NCBI GenBank assembly: GCA_949298195.1 | Contig: CASFVT010000028.1 | Coordinates: forward strand, 1-45,477 | Direction: 5' to 3' | DNA from: an uncultured Bacillota bacterium | GTDB lineage: Bacteria > Bacillota_I > Bacilli_A > RFN20 > CAG-826 | Length of the DNA stretch: 45,477 nucleotides | In this document: in pieces, positions 33,423 to 44,612 of the stretch | Position numbering within the stretch: the first letter of the stretch is position 1 | Layout of the letters: each line of letters starts with the position of its first letter | Program-made: the position numbers and the translations under genes | The notes under the pieces: generated by a model | Seen by the model: the letters and a program-made list of their open reading frames with translations, nothing else | Databases searched by the model: none | Told to the model about the DNA's origin: nothing

Positions 33423-33560
33423 TGCCCTCGGGCGTCGCTTGCCTTCCCGTGCCTCTTCGTTCTGCGAAACGCCAAGTCACGTCGCCCGGCAGCGACTTCT
33501 CCGCATGGCTCATTGATTGAATGGCCTATTCTTGGGAAAGCGTTTTTCCAGCCTTCCTAG

Positions 33561-36091
<2,531 letters not shown>

Positions 36092-36150
36092 AAATGGCAA
36101 TATCTCCGCAAAACCCCATTAAATTGTCTTTCCTTCACCCGTTTTCTTGC

Positions 36151-36156
36151 TAAAAT
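36151..36156 (+). promoter_or_regulatory. Extended -10 of the Pro/Glu-rich protein gene
   Basis: TTGCTAAAAT contains TGC plus TAAAAT (36151-36156). AAGAGG at 36163-36168 lies 9 bases before the ATG. No clear -35. Confidence 0.5.
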
Positions 36157-36177
36157 ACTGAAAAGAGGTACATAGAC

Positions 36178-38595
36178 ATGAGGAAAACATCTACTGTTCT
36201 ATCCGTCATCTCCATCATTTTGATGGTCCTCGCCCTGGCCGTCCTGGTCTTTACGCCGGCCATTTTGGGCGCAGCCGGGTCGACGCTCGAGTATGCGTAT
36301 TTGAAGGGAAACGTGCTCGAGGGGCAGATGCCGGGCATAATCGACGTTCTTTTCAAGGCCAACGCTGATGGCCAGCTTCCGATCGTGGCCGCGGCCATTG
36401 CCCTCTTCAGCTTTGAGGGGCTGACCACTACCGGTCTCATCCTCAACCTCGTTGGGATCGTTGCCCTTTGCCTTCCGGCCGTCCTATTCGTCCTCCACTT
36501 CATCCTTGTCTTCGTCCGCCGCCGCCCGGCGACGGTCGTCAAGTCGCTTCTCTTCCTCGTCTTCGGCGGCGTCTTGACCATCTTGACCGTCGCGGCCGTT
36601 GCCCCGAATCTTCTCTTCGGGGAGCAGACAATTTTCGAGGCCATTCGCAATGCCAAGGATGCCGAAGGAAATCTCGACATCCTCGGTGCGTTCATCCTCG
36701 CTGCCCCGTTTGCCATCGCCGCCATCGGGCTCATTCTCTACGTCATCGGCATGATCATCTCCCTTGCCGATGTCATTGCCCATCCGGGTTTTAACAAGGC
36801 CAAGGTGAACAAAATGGTCGGTCCGAAGGAAATCGGAAACACCACTCCGACCAGCGAAACCCCGGCTACCTACGACGAATTGACCGACATCGAATACCGC
36901 CAGCTCGGCGGCCCCGCGGCCCTCAATACCGGCAATGACCGGGTCAACCGCGGACCGATGATCGTCCAATACATTTCCTATGCCGGCGCTCCTGAGCAGC
37001 ATAAACCGGCCCAGGCGCCGGTCGTGGCCGCCGAGCCGAAGCTCGAACCGAAACCCGAACCCGCCCCTGCCGCGGCCGGGGTTGCCCCCTCCTATGTCGA
37101 TGCAACTTGCCGGACCCCGGCGCCGGTCCGCCCGATCCGTCTCCATGAGGAGGCGAAGCCCGAACCAAAGCCCGAACCGAAACCCGAACCCGCCCCCGCC
37201 CCCGCCAAGGTGGAGGAAAAGCCTGTCATCGACGAAGCAGACAAGCCCATTACCGCCAAGGAACTCCGGAAGATCATCCGCGAGGCTTTGGCTGACCACG
37301 AGCACCCGGAGGAGAACGAACCCCTCACCGACGGTTCGGCCCGGAAGATCATCCAAGACGAACTCGCTGCCTACTATGGCATCGAAGAGGAGACCGAGGC
37401 CGTTCCCGAAGCCGAAGCGGCCGCGGAGCCCGCTCCCGAACCCGAACCGGTGAAGGAAGAGGAACCGGCCCATCGCCTTGAAGACGATTACGATGTCCTC
37501 TCTTCCGACGAACTCCGCGACATCATCCGCGAGGAAATCGCCTCGGCCATCCCCGATAAGGAGGATGTCGGCGAAGCCGAACCAACCGAGACCGAAAAGC
37601 ATCTTGCCGCCATCCACGACGACCTCGTGGCCCTCAAGGATGCCTACCTTGCCCCGAAAGCCGCCGAGGAAAAGAAGGAAGAGGAGGCCAAGGAACCGGT
37701 TGTGAGGCTCTCCTCCGACGACGTCCGAACCATCATCAAGGAGGAAATAGAAGCTTCCAAGACCGCCAAGGAGCCGTCCAAGGATCTCGAGGAGGCCCGT
37801 TATCGGAACCAGCAGGCCCGCGATGCCCGGCAGGACGATGCCATTGCCTCCATCCGCGAATCCCTCATCAAGCCGGAGGAACTCCGGACGATCATCGCCC
37901 AGGAACTCGACCGCCGTCTTGCCGAGGTAAGCGTCAAACCCGAACCGGAACCGGTGAAGGAACCCGAGCCGGAACCGGCTCCCGAACCCGAAGTGGTGAA
38001 GGAAGAAGAACCTGCCCCGGTGGTCGAGGAAGAAATCCAACCCGAGGAGGCTCCATCCGCTCCGATCGTCAAGACCGTCCCCCCGGCCATCCTCAATGCG
38101 AAACCGGCTGCCCCGACCGTGGCCGTCCCGAAGGAAAAGATCATCCGAATCCCCTTCCCCGAACGCCTCCTCGCCAGCGAGCAGGAACTCCTCAACAACT
38201 ACAACGAATTGAAGAGCGAAGCCCTCTCCTACGGTCTCAAGAGCCGTGTCTCCAACACCGGCGACACCTTCCGCCTCCACACCAAGACCTACATCAAGAT
38301 CACGGTGGCCGGGAAGAGCCTGAAACTCTACTTCGCCCTCAACCCGAGCGACTACGCGACGAGCCCGATTCCGGTCATGGATGCCTCGGGAAAGAACATC
38401 TACAAGGAAATCCCGGTCTGCTTCAAGGTCAAGAGCCCCCTCTCGATGCGGAGGGCGAAGCAGCTCATCGCCGACGTCTGCGAACACGACAACCTCGAAC
38501 AAGGCAAGATCGTCCCCCACAACTGGGCGGCCGATCTCAAGGATTACAAGCCGACCGGCTCCTCTTCGAGCGAGGAAGCCGACGACGAGGAATAA
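36178..38595 (+). CDS. Membrane protein with Pro/Glu-rich repeat region and conserved C-terminal domain
   Basis: An 805-residue protein in three parts. Residues 1 to about 200 hold four or five membrane segments (about 8-32, 66-84, 86-113, 120-145, 170-197). Residues about 270-650 are low-complexity Pro/Glu/Ala (PEPKPEPAP type), broken by five copies of a short helical motif like ELRxIIREEI, starting near residues 362, 388, 445, 515 and 568. Residues about 659-770 form a compact domain (PFPERLLASEQELLNNYNELKSE..., SMRRAKQLIADVC), a type I have seen attached to varied N-termini in uncultured Firmicutes, function unknown. An acidic tail ends it. It may be an envelope-linked scaffold; this is inference. 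A terminator follows. Confidence 0.85.
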   Translation: MRKTSTVLSVISIILMVLALAVLVFTPAILGAAGSTLEYAYLKGNVLEGQMPGIIDVLFKANADGQLPIVAAAIALFSFEGLTTTGLILNLVGIVALCLPAVLFVLHFILVFVRRRPATVVKSLLFLVFGGVLTILTVAAVAPNLLFGEQTIFEAIRNAKDAEGNLDILGAFILAAPFAIAAIGLILYVIGMIISLADVIAHPGFNKAKVNKMVGPKEIGNTTPTSETPATYDELTDIEYRQLGGPAALNTGNDRVNRGPMIVQYISYAGAPEQHKPAQAPVVAAEPKLEPKPEPAPAAAGVAPSYVDATCRTPAPVRPIRLHEEAKPEPKPEPKPEPAPAPAKVEEKPVIDEADKPITAKELRKIIREALADHEHPEENEPLTDGSARKIIQDELAAYYGIEEETEAVPEAEAAAEPAPEPEPVKEEEPAHRLEDDYDVLSSDELRDIIREEIASAIPDKEDVGEAEPTETEKHLAAIHDDLVALKDAYLAPKAAEEKKEEEAKEPVVRLSSDDVRTIIKEEIEASKTAKEPSKDLEEARYRNQQARDARQDDAIASIRESLIKPEELRTIIAQELDRRLAEVSVKPEPEPVKEPEPEPAPEPEVVKEEEPAPVVEEEIQPEEAPSAPIVKTVPPAILNAKPAAPTVAVPKEKIIRIPFPERLLASEQELLNNYNELKSEALSYGLKSRVSNTGDTFRLHTKTYIKITVAGKSLKLYFALNPSDYATSPIPVMDASGKNIYKEIPVCFKVKSPLSMRRAKQLIADVCEHDNLEQGKIVPHNWAADLKDYKPTGSSSSEEADDEE

Positions 38596-38605
38596 CCGTC
38601 TTGTA

Positions 38606-38630
38606 AGGGGCCCCGCGCGGGGCCCCTTTT
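38606..38630 (+). terminator. Intrinsic terminator after the Pro/Glu-rich protein gene
   Basis: AGGGGCCCC and GGGGCCCCT pair around GCGC, followed by TTTT. The next gene's first ATG is at 38634, three bases after the T-rich tail. Confidence 0.88.
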
Positions 38631-38633
38631 CTC

Positions 38634-39470
38634 ATGGCAATCAACGACATGGACGGACAGAAGCGCTTCCTCATCCTCGGGGCCTCGAGCGGCCTTGGGC
38701 TAGCAACCGCCACCCTCCTTTTGAAAAAGGGGTTGGCCTTGGAATTGACCTATAGGAGCGAGGAACACCGTCTCGAGGCCGAACCCATCCTGCTTTCGGC
38801 GGGGAGGGATTTTCGCTGGCATCATCTCGAGATGCTCGACCCGTTTTCGGCCAAGGGGCTGGTCGATCGGATGAGCGAGGCCTCCTTGAACGGGGTAATC
38901 TACAATGCCGCGTCCTATTTTCCGGACGGGAATAGGCCCGCCCCCTTTCCCGATGCCACTTTCAAGATCAATGCCATTGCCCCGTATTTGCTCCGCCTCC
39001 TGCTTAAGAGAAACCACCCCGGGCTGACGGAGGTCTTCATCACCTCCATTGCAGCCAGAGCCCCAAGGGAAGGCCTTGCCTCCCTGGTCGGAAAACCCGT
39101 TTCGCCCCGGGATTCTTATGCCTATTCCAAGGAAATGGCCAAGGCTCTCTTCCTACTTTCCTTGAAGGAGGGAAACCCCGCCTATTTGTTTCACCCCGGG
39201 CTTGTCAGGACCAACATCTACAGAAAGAATGCCCCCTCTTTCCTGAAATCCTTCAACCGTTTCCTTACCGCTTGTTCTTTTGCTTCTTCAAAGGCCGCGG
39301 CGGCCCTCGTCCATCTCCTTGAAAAGGAAAAGGGTAGTTATGGCCATCCAAGCTGGCCAAGCGGGAAACTCAAGCTGGGGAAAACCGATGAAGGGCTTTG
39401 GGAAAGCGAGGCCGCCGGGCTAATGGCTCTCGTGAGGACACTCGAGCCGCCTTTTCAGGAGCTCGGCTGA
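38634..39470 (+). CDS. Short-chain dehydrogenase/reductase
   Basis: A 278-residue SDR-family oxidoreductase. The cofactor loop is ILGASSGLGLATA, the NNAG-equivalent is YNAAS, and the catalytic pair is in YAYSKEMAK, with ITSIAAR giving the Ser. Substrate unknown. Two starts are possible, ATG at 38634 and ATG at 38649 (MDGQKRFLI); neither has a ribosome binding site. It begins just after a strong terminator, so either read-through or an unseen promoter drives it. Its last 51 bases overlap the convergent guanylate kinase gene. Confidence 0.88.
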   Translation: MAINDMDGQKRFLILGASSGLGLATATLLLKKGLALELTYRSEEHRLEAEPILLSAGRDFRWHHLEMLDPFSAKGLVDRMSEASLNGVIYNAASYFPDGNRPAPFPDATFKINAIAPYLLRLLLKRNHPGLTEVFITSIAARAPREGLASLVGKPVSPRDSYAYSKEMAKALFLLSLKEGNPAYLFHPGLVRTNIYRKNAPSFLKSFNRFLTACSFASSKAAAALVHLLEKEKGSYGHPSWPSGKLKLGKTDEGLWESEAAGLMALVRTLEPPFQELG

Positions 39471-39986
39471 GTACTTGGCATGCACTTCCTGGGCGATGTC
39501 ATCGATCCGCCGCCCGTCGGTGGGAATGACGAAATCGGTCGGGTGGACCCTCGCCGGGTCGAATTCCCGTCGATCGTTGGATAGCCTTTTCTTGATGTCC
39601 GCCTCCTTGTCGCCGCGGAGGATCATGCGTTGTCTTCTGGTCTCTTCCTCGGCCGTCAAGAGGAAGGAGACCAGCCCGTCGTCATTGAGGGCCAGGAAGT
39701 GGAGAAGCCCTTGGGGATCGAGGACGACGACCCGGTCGTCGGCAACCTGGTCTTTGCCACACCCGTAGTAATTCCCACTATAGAGGGCATGCTCGATGAG
39801 ACGGTCTTCGGCGATGAGCTCTTTGAAGCGTTCGACGCTCACGAAAAAATAATCGACCCCGTCTTTCTCCCCGACTCGGGGCGAGCGGCTGGTCGTCGTC
39901 ACGGCTTTCTTAATGTGGAAGCGCGATTGGAGCTCGTGGGCGACTTCCGTCTTCCCGCTGGCCGAGGCCCCAATCAAAATCACCAT
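39420..39986 (-). CDS. gmk: Guanylate kinase family protein
   Basis: A 188-residue kinase expected to convert GMP to GDP with ATP. It starts MVILIGASASGKTEVA, with the P-loop GASASGKT at residues 6-13, followed by TTTSRSPRVGEKDGVDYFFV, the GMP-binding pattern, and later a lid with RRQRMILRG. Family length is about 190-205. The ATG at 39986 is preferred over upstream frames because a -10 box ends 6 bases before it, putting it at the predicted transcript start. It has no ribosome binding site. It overlaps the end of the SDR gene by 51 bases. Confidence 0.9.
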   Translation of the reverse strand: MVILIGASASGKTEVAHELQSRFHIKKAVTTTSRSPRVGEKDGVDYFFVSVERFKELIAEDRLIEHALYSGNYYGCGKDQVADDRVVVLDPQGLLHFLALNDDGLVSFLLTAEEETRRQRMILRGDKEADIKKRLSNDRREFDPARVHPTDFVIPTDGRRIDDIAQEVHAKYSAELLKRRLECPHESH

Positions 39987-39992
39987 AGACGA

Positions 39993-40021
39993 AATATAGT
40001 GCAAATCCTGCCTCTTTTGAA
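39993..40021 (-). promoter_or_regulatory. Promoter of the guanylate kinase gene, predicted leaderless
   Basis: On minus: TTCAAA (40021-40016), a 17-base spacer and TATATT (39998-39993). Transcription start is predicted at 39986, the A of the ATG. Confidence 0.65.
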
Positions 40022-40096
40022 GGGGACTGCCTTTTCTTTGCCAAAAGGGGAAGAAGATTGGAAAATGGAAGGGCCAACAATGGCACCTCGGACCTA

Positions 40097-40116
40097 TATA
40101 AGGGTGCAAGGAGGAG
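40097..40116 (+). promoter_or_regulatory. -10 and ribosome binding site of the Tad-like operon
   Basis: TATAAG (40097-40102, within TATATAAG) followed by AAGGAGGAG (40108-40116) five bases before the ATG at 40122. No clear -35. These signals fix the start of the frameshifted first gene. Confidence 0.5.
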
Positions 40117-40121
40117 CGCAC

Positions 40122-40468
40122 ATGGAAAGCCTACCAGTGACCATCAAAAGCGCCGCGGGGGGAAGGGACTTCTCGTCGGTGCCATTTTCCGCCAGGCCCT
40201 GCTCGATCTCGGCTATAGCCCCGACTCCCATGTCTATGACGTGGACGACGACTACCTGCTCTACGAGAAGGGGACGGCCTCGAACGATTTCGTTTCCCGG
40301 GTCCGATCCTTTTATCGGAGCCTCAGCCCCTTCAAACGGCGGATCCTTGTCTGCGATTACCTCGAGAAAGGACGCCATTACCGGTTTTGGTGGCTCGAGT
40401 ACGCGGACGAGAGGGAATACGCGAAAAATTGCCACGAAGTGGTGCAACGCCTAAAGGAAGCTTTCTAG
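40122..40468 (+). CDS. First gene of the Tad-like operon, frameshifted
   Basis: The ATG with a strong ribosome binding site opens a frame that makes sense for about 13 residues (MESLPVTIKSAAG), then runs into low-quality sequence to 40454. From a run of six G at about 40157-40162 the -1 frame continues as a plausible protein (KGLLVGAIFRQALLDLGYSP ... VVQRLKEAF) ending at 40468, about 115 residues in total. The site GGGGGGA in register fits a -1 slippery heptamer. A real mutation or a base-count error in the G run is equally possible. A start at 40058 in the second frame lacks a good ribosome binding site. No family is recognised; position suggests a role in the Tad-like system. Confidence 0.5.
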
Positions 40469-40471
40469 GCA

Positions 40472-41509
40472 ATGACGATATCCAGAAGATTGGGGGCCTC
40501 TGCCCTTGTTTTCCTCTCGCCCCTTCTCTCCTCCCTCAGTCTCGGGGTTCCGGGACACGAATTCGACGAATTTCCCTTCTCGATCGAATACATCCGGATG
40601 TGGGACATCCAAAACGGGGACGACGCGACCATCGATCTCCTCGTCAACTTCAAGGAGAGCGGGGATTTCCTCGTCGAATGCGAGTACCTCCAAAACGGGG
40701 CCTGGCACGAGAAACCATTGACCCTCAACGGCGGCTCCCACTATTTCTCGGCTGGGAACCAGTGCGCCTACCAAATCGCGCTTTCCTATGATGAGTATCG
40801 GGAGAACAACGGTTGTTTCGCCATCATCATCTATCACAACGGGGTGGCCCCGACCGCCTTCAACGTCACCCTGAACCTCGAGGAACCATCGGAAGCCACC
40901 ATCGTCGAGGAGGACGGGAAAATCACCTTCTCCAAAAGCTACGTCGACTATAAACTCAACGCCTACGACTGGACGACTACCAGATCCAAGACCGTTGCCT
41001 TCACCGGGCTTTACCCTTCCTTCGTCGATAGCGAGCTCGGGCTCCTTCCCCTCGACGAGATGAAGGTCCGCCAGATTCAGCACTGGAGCGAGCGCGTTCT
41101 CTTCCGTTACGACTCGATTAAACTCTACCTTCTCAATAACCTCGAGGATTTCGCCATCGGGGAACTCGGATATTACCACAACCAGAAGGCCAGGGTATTT
41201 GAACTTGCCGTCACGCCGATGGACTCGGAGGGGATTTCCGGTTTCCAGACCAAGGAGAGCAGTTACGTCTCCCAAGACTTCCGGTACCAACGGGAGGAAA
41301 AAGTGGCTGGGGATTATCAAATCAAGGGCATTCTCATTCCCCCGGTCACCGGAAGCGGCAGCCGGACATACGACTTCGTCATGGTCTTCGAGGGAGTCGG
41401 CATCGGTCAGTGCATGACCATCACCTATCCCTTCACCTATGTCCGGACGAAGAACATCGTCGGCTATTGCCCAAATAGCGATTACTGCGTCGTGGAGGCT
41501 CCGGTATGA
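40472..41509 (+). CDS. Secreted protein of the Tad-like operon, unknown family
   Basis: A 345-residue protein with an N-terminal signal peptide (basic MTISRRLG, hydrophobic core to about residue 24) and no lipobox. The rest is beta-rich and hydrophilic, with many Tyr and Asp, and looks extracellular. No domain was recognised. It starts 3 bases after the frameshifted gene and overlaps the next by 4 bases, so it belongs to the pilus/secretion operon and could be a surface or minor pilus component. This role is inferred from context only. The ribosome binding site is weak and far away, so coupling to the upstream gene matters. Confidence 0.7.
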   Translation: MTISRRLGASALVFLSPLLSSLSLGVPGHEFDEFPFSIEYIRMWDIQNGDDATIDLLVNFKESGDFLVECEYLQNGAWHEKPLTLNGGSHYFSAGNQCAYQIALSYDEYRENNGCFAIIIYHNGVAPTAFNVTLNLEEPSEATIVEEDGKITFSKSYVDYKLNAYDWTTTRSKTVAFTGLYPSFVDSELGLLPLDEMKVRQIQHWSERVLFRYDSIKLYLLNNLEDFAIGELGYYHNQKARVFELAVTPMDSEGISGFQTKESSYVSQDFRYQREEKVAGDYQIKGILIPPVTGSGSRTYDFVMVFEGVGIGQCMTITYPFTYVRTKNIVGYCPNSDYCVVEAPV

Positions 41510-41889
41510 TCAACCTTCTCCTCGCCGGTCTTGGGCTCAGCATCTCGCTACTGCTTTTCCAAGGGACTGGTTCGAACCTCGCGGTTTACCGAAGCTTCAA
41601 TGCCGTCGATCCCTATTTCGTCTCCCCCTCGGTTGTCTATCTTCCCAGCGTCCCCGAGCCCTTCTTCGACCTCAACCGCCTAGGGGGCAAGCTCGAGGAG
41701 CACTTCGCTTCCCTCGAGAAGCTCGGAGGGGGCTATCCATATAGTTTCCGCCTCCAAGCCGATGCTTACCAAGAGGGTCGGAGGTACCCGACGAGCTGCG
41801 TCATCAGCCTCCAATACCGGGGACTCGTCCCGATGCCGGTCCTCTTGAAGCGTTTCAACATCGTGGAGGGAGCCCTCAATGAAGGCTGA
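41506..41889 (+). CDS. Small membrane-anchored protein of the Tad-like operon
   Basis: A 127-residue protein. Its N-terminal 20 residues are one hydrophobic helix (INLLLAGLGLSISLLLFQG), either an uncleaved anchor or a signal; the rest is soluble. No family is recognised. It overlaps both the upstream secreted-protein gene (4 bases) and the downstream ATPase gene (11 bases), so the operon is tightly coupled. A pseudopilin- or TadE-like role is possible but not shown: the helix is not followed by a clear long amphipathic segment. Confidence 0.65.
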   Translation: MINLLLAGLGLSISLLLFQGTGSNLAVYRSFNAVDPYFVSPSVVYLPSVPEPFFDLNRLGGKLEEHFASLEKLGGGYPYSFRLQADAYQEGRRYPTSCVISLQYRGLVPMPVLLKRFNIVEGALNEG

Positions 41890-42838
41890 TCCGAAGTCTT
41901 ACTTGGAGGAAAGCTTCCTAAAAGAACTGCTCTTCCTACCCGGCCTCACCGATCTCTCCTATAACGGGGAAGGCTTCTACTACATGTCCGACCGGGAAGG
42001 ACGGAAAAAAGCCGATTTGGAGGTCGAGAAGGAAGAAGTGGGGAACTTCCTCCGCCAAATCGCCAACCTGACCGAACGCTCTTTCTCCTATAGTGAGCCG
42101 ATCCTCGATGTCAGCTTCGACAAATACCGTCTGAATGCCGTTTATCGTTCTTTGGCCCGGGTGCGGAACGAGAAATCCTATTCCTTCTCCCTCCGCCTCG
42201 AGAAGGAGGCAGCCATTCATCCCGGGGATGCCGAGTTCTTCCCTGATGGCAGCGAGAAGATACTCCTCTCGCTCCTAGCTTCCGGCGATTCGATCGTCAT
42301 TGGGGGAAAGACCTCGACCGGGAAGACCGAACTCGAGAAATACCTCATCGCCGCCCTGCCCCCTTCCACCCGGGTCGTCGTCATCGATAACGTCGAGGAA
42401 CTCTCCTTCGCTTCCCGGGAGGGGATCGACTTCACCCATTGGCTCGTCAACCCGAAGGTGCCGGAGGCTACCTTCCCCGCCCTCATCAAGAACGCCCTCC
42501 GGAACAACCCGGACTACATCGTGGTGAGCGAAGCCCGGGGGGAGGAGATGCTCGATGCCCTCATCTCGGCGATGAGCGGCCATCCTATCATCACCGCCGT
42601 CCACGCCAAAAGCCTCGAGAGCCTCCCCTCCCGTTTGGCGCGTCTTGTCATGATGGCCAGCCCGAAGTTGGAGCGGAAAGAAGTCCTCGAAGACATCAAC
42701 GAACACTTCGAATCCTATGTTTATCTCGCCAAGGAAACGGTCGGTGGGCGGATCATCCGCTACGTCAAGTCGATTGGGCGCCTCGATCCCCGGACGGGGA
42801 AAATGCGCCTCTTATTCGAAAGGGGGAACAAAGAATGA
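41879..42838 (+). CDS. tadA: TadA/CpaF-type secretion ATPase
   Basis: A 319-residue VirB11/GspE-superfamily ATPase that powers assembly of a type IV/Tad-like pilus at the cytoplasmic face. Walker A is GGKTSTGKTE (from G142, K149), the Asp-box region is VVVIDNVEELSF, Walker B is DYIVVSEARGEE, and the His-box is ITAVHAKS. It is shorter than typical CpaF proteins (about 400-480 residues) but has the core. The N-terminal 100 residues hold the usual sensor-like fold. The next gene overlaps by 4 bases. The order ATPase then two platform proteins is the classic Tad arrangement. Confidence 0.9.
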   Translation: MKADPKSYLEESFLKELLFLPGLTDLSYNGEGFYYMSDREGRKKADLEVEKEEVGNFLRQIANLTERSFSYSEPILDVSFDKYRLNAVYRSLARVRNEKSYSFSLRLEKEAAIHPGDAEFFPDGSEKILLSLLASGDSIVIGGKTSTGKTELEKYLIAALPPSTRVVVIDNVEELSFASREGIDFTHWLVNPKVPEATFPALIKNALRNNPDYIVVSEARGEEMLDALISAMSGHPIITAVHAKSLESLPSRLARLVMMASPKLERKEVLEDINEHFESYVYLAKETVGGRIIRYVKSIGRLDPRTGKMRLLFERGNKE

Positions 42839-43557
42839 CTCGTCGCATCATCATATCGCTGATCCTGGGGCTCATCGGGGGCCTGCTTGCCTACCTCCTC
42901 TTGAGCGAGTGGCTATACGGGCTCGTCGTCCTCGTCGTCGGGGCCCTCGCCGTCTTCTTCCTCGTCTATCCCCCGATCGATGGGTGGTTGAAGAGCAGTC
43001 GTCGGGCCGAGGAATGCTTCCGCTTCGTCAATTCCTTCATCGTTTCCTATGCGGTGAGCGAAAACCCCGAGGAGGCCTATTCCGCGGCCGCCCTCGGTTT
43101 GAGTGAGGAAGGGAAGGAACAGGCCGAAAGCCTGGTGAACCTTGGTGTGGAAGAGCGCCTCTCCAGCCTCGGGGAATATTTCCAAGCTCCCTATTTTCGG
43201 ATGTTCACCAGCCTTTACCTGTTTCAGCTCGAGCAAGGAGGGCGTTTCCTCGACAAGGCCGAGCCCCTTCTCCACGAGATCAACCAAGGCTACGAAGACC
43301 TCCAACTCCGGGAAAAGGAGAAGCGGAAGCACCTCGTCGGCTGGGCGGCCATGTGGGGGCTGAGTGCCCTCATCATCGTCTTCGTCCGTTTCGCGCTCAA
43401 CAACAACTACGCCTCGGTCAGCGCCTCGACCGCCTATGTCGTCATCGGGCTCTTGTACTTTGCCCTCGCCTACCTCGGCTGCGCCTTCTTCGCCTACCGG
43501 CTGGCCGAATGGAAATTCCTCAAGAAGGAGAATTCCGGTGAAAAAGAAAAAGTCTGA
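42835..43557 (+). CDS. tadB: TadB-like inner-membrane platform protein
   Basis: A 240-residue protein with two N-terminal membrane helices (about 5-45), a cytoplasmic helical domain (50-170, with FRFVNSFIVSYAVSENPEEAYSAA) and two C-terminal helices (about 175-225). That is the GspF/TadB layout, although shorter than usual. It should form, with the next protein, the membrane platform driven by the TadA ATPase. The ATG overlaps the upstream stop (ATGA). It has little sequence beyond the fold pattern to name it surely; the position between tadA and tadC is the main support. Confidence 0.75.
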   Translation: MTRRIIISLILGLIGGLLAYLLLSEWLYGLVVLVVGALAVFFLVYPPIDGWLKSSRRAEECFRFVNSFIVSYAVSENPEEAYSAAALGLSEEGKEQAESLVNLGVEERLSSLGEYFQAPYFRMFTSLYLFQLEQGGRFLDKAEPLLHEINQGYEDLQLREKEKRKHLVGWAAMWGLSALIIVFVRFALNNNYASVSASTAYVVIGLLYFALAYLGCAFFAYRLAEWKFLKKENSGEKEKV

Positions 43558-44269
43558 AAAAGCGGTTGTCGAACCGCTTTCGGAAGAGACCGTCAAGGAT
43601 GGGGCGGCTCTTGAAGCGAAGACGAAGGGCAAGCGCGTTCGGCTCGGCAAACACCAGATTGCCGCCTTGGCAATCGCGTTTCTTGGCATCGCCATCGGAC
43701 TCGTTCTCTATTTCCTTGCCTCCTCGTCCCTTATCGGCGTGAGCATCGGGTTCGTCTTCCTCGTGGCCGCGTTCCTTCAATACGGGAAGGACAAGGAAGC
43801 GGAGGTCAGGATCAAGGAGAAACTCTCCAACGATTTCATCGAGGCCTTTGCCTACTTCTCCGTTTACATCCAAAACGGGTTTCCCGTCTATCGGTCCCTT
43901 GAACTCACCACGTCCTATTCCAGTGAAAAACTCGGCGGGATGATTGAGACCCTTCTTCGGGACATCGACCTCGATAAGAGCCTCAAGCCCTATCTCGCCT
44001 TTGCCGAGCGTTTCTCCTCCCCCGAAATCCGTCAGGTGATGATTGCCATCGAGCGGATGGCCGAGGAAGGCGGTTCGGCCCTTTACATCCAGCAGTTCCG
44101 CTTCATGTTCGCCTCCCTGGAGAAGGCCAAGCGAAAGGAAAGGCGCGAACGTTATGTCGAATCGCTTTCTTCGATGGGGGCCTTGCCCTTGCTCGCCAGC
44201 GCCCTCTCGATTGCCCTCGTGACCGTTGCGGTCTTATCGATCATGGGAGGTTACGCCGGTGGCTTCTAA
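43538..44269 (+). CDS. tadC: TadC-like platform protein (GspF fold)
   Basis: A 243-residue protein with a lysine-rich N-terminus, two membrane helices (about 40-88), a GspF-type cytoplasmic domain (EAFAYFSVYIQNGFPVYRSLELTTSY, then VMIAIERMAEEGG) and a C-terminal helix (about 215-240). The GTG at 43538 has AAGGAG 7 bases upstream; a frame that is open further back lies within tadB and is not a start. It overlaps tadB by 20 bases. The charged, long KAKRKERRERYVESL stretch before the last helix fits TadC. Confidence 0.78.
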   Translation: MKKKKSEKAVVEPLSEETVKDGAALEAKTKGKRVRLGKHQIAALAIAFLGIAIGLVLYFLASSSLIGVSIGFVFLVAAFLQYGKDKEAEVRIKEKLSNDFIEAFAYFSVYIQNGFPVYRSLELTTSYSSEKLGGMIETLLRDIDLDKSLKPYLAFAERFSSPEIRQVMIAIERMAEEGGSALYIQQFRFMFASLEKAKRKERRERYVESLSSMGALPLLASALSIALVTVAVLSIMGGYAGGF

Positions 44270-44597
44270 ACTCGGACTCATCCTGAGCCTCGCCTTCGCC
44301 ATTCAGGTCCTCTGTTTCATGGGGGATATCGCCTGCCTTCAGGCTTTGGTAGCCAAACTCGATGCCGCTTCCATCGTCGTGAGCCGCCTCATCGCCAGGG
44401 AAGGGGTGGTGACCACCCAAATCGTAAGGCAGATCCGGAAGGAATACGGATCCGATGTCATCCCGGTCACCAAGGGGAAGGTCCAAATCGGGGAGACCTA
44501 TACCTACATTCTCGTCGAGAACTACACCCCGATATCGTTCGTCGAGCCATTCTCTGTCACCGTTACCCGGTCGACAGTGGTGGGATATCTCAGCTAG
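44259..44597 (+). CDS. Small TadE-like membrane protein
   Basis: A 112-residue protein with an N-terminal membrane helix (KLGLILSLAFAIQVLCFMGDIACLQ) followed by a helical and then beta-rich outer part. This single-helix form is typical of pseudopilins such as TadE/TadF, though I see no TadE signature. The GTG at 44259 has GGGAGG 8 bases upstream. It overlaps tadC by 11 bases, which argues for a part in the same machine. Confidence 0.6.
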   Translation: MASKLGLILSLAFAIQVLCFMGDIACLQALVAKLDAASIVVSRLIAREGVVTTQIVRQIRKEYGSDVIPVTKGKVQIGETYTYILVENYTPISFVEPFSVTVTRSTVVGYLS

Positions 44598-44612
44598 AAA
44601 GGAGGTGAAGGA

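Noticed and set aside
39630..40454. Long plus-strand frame opposite the guanylate kinase gene
   Set aside because: It is antisense to gmk over most of its length and carries no protein-like pattern there. Only its last part, from the ATG at 40122, is considered as the beginning of the frameshifted gene.
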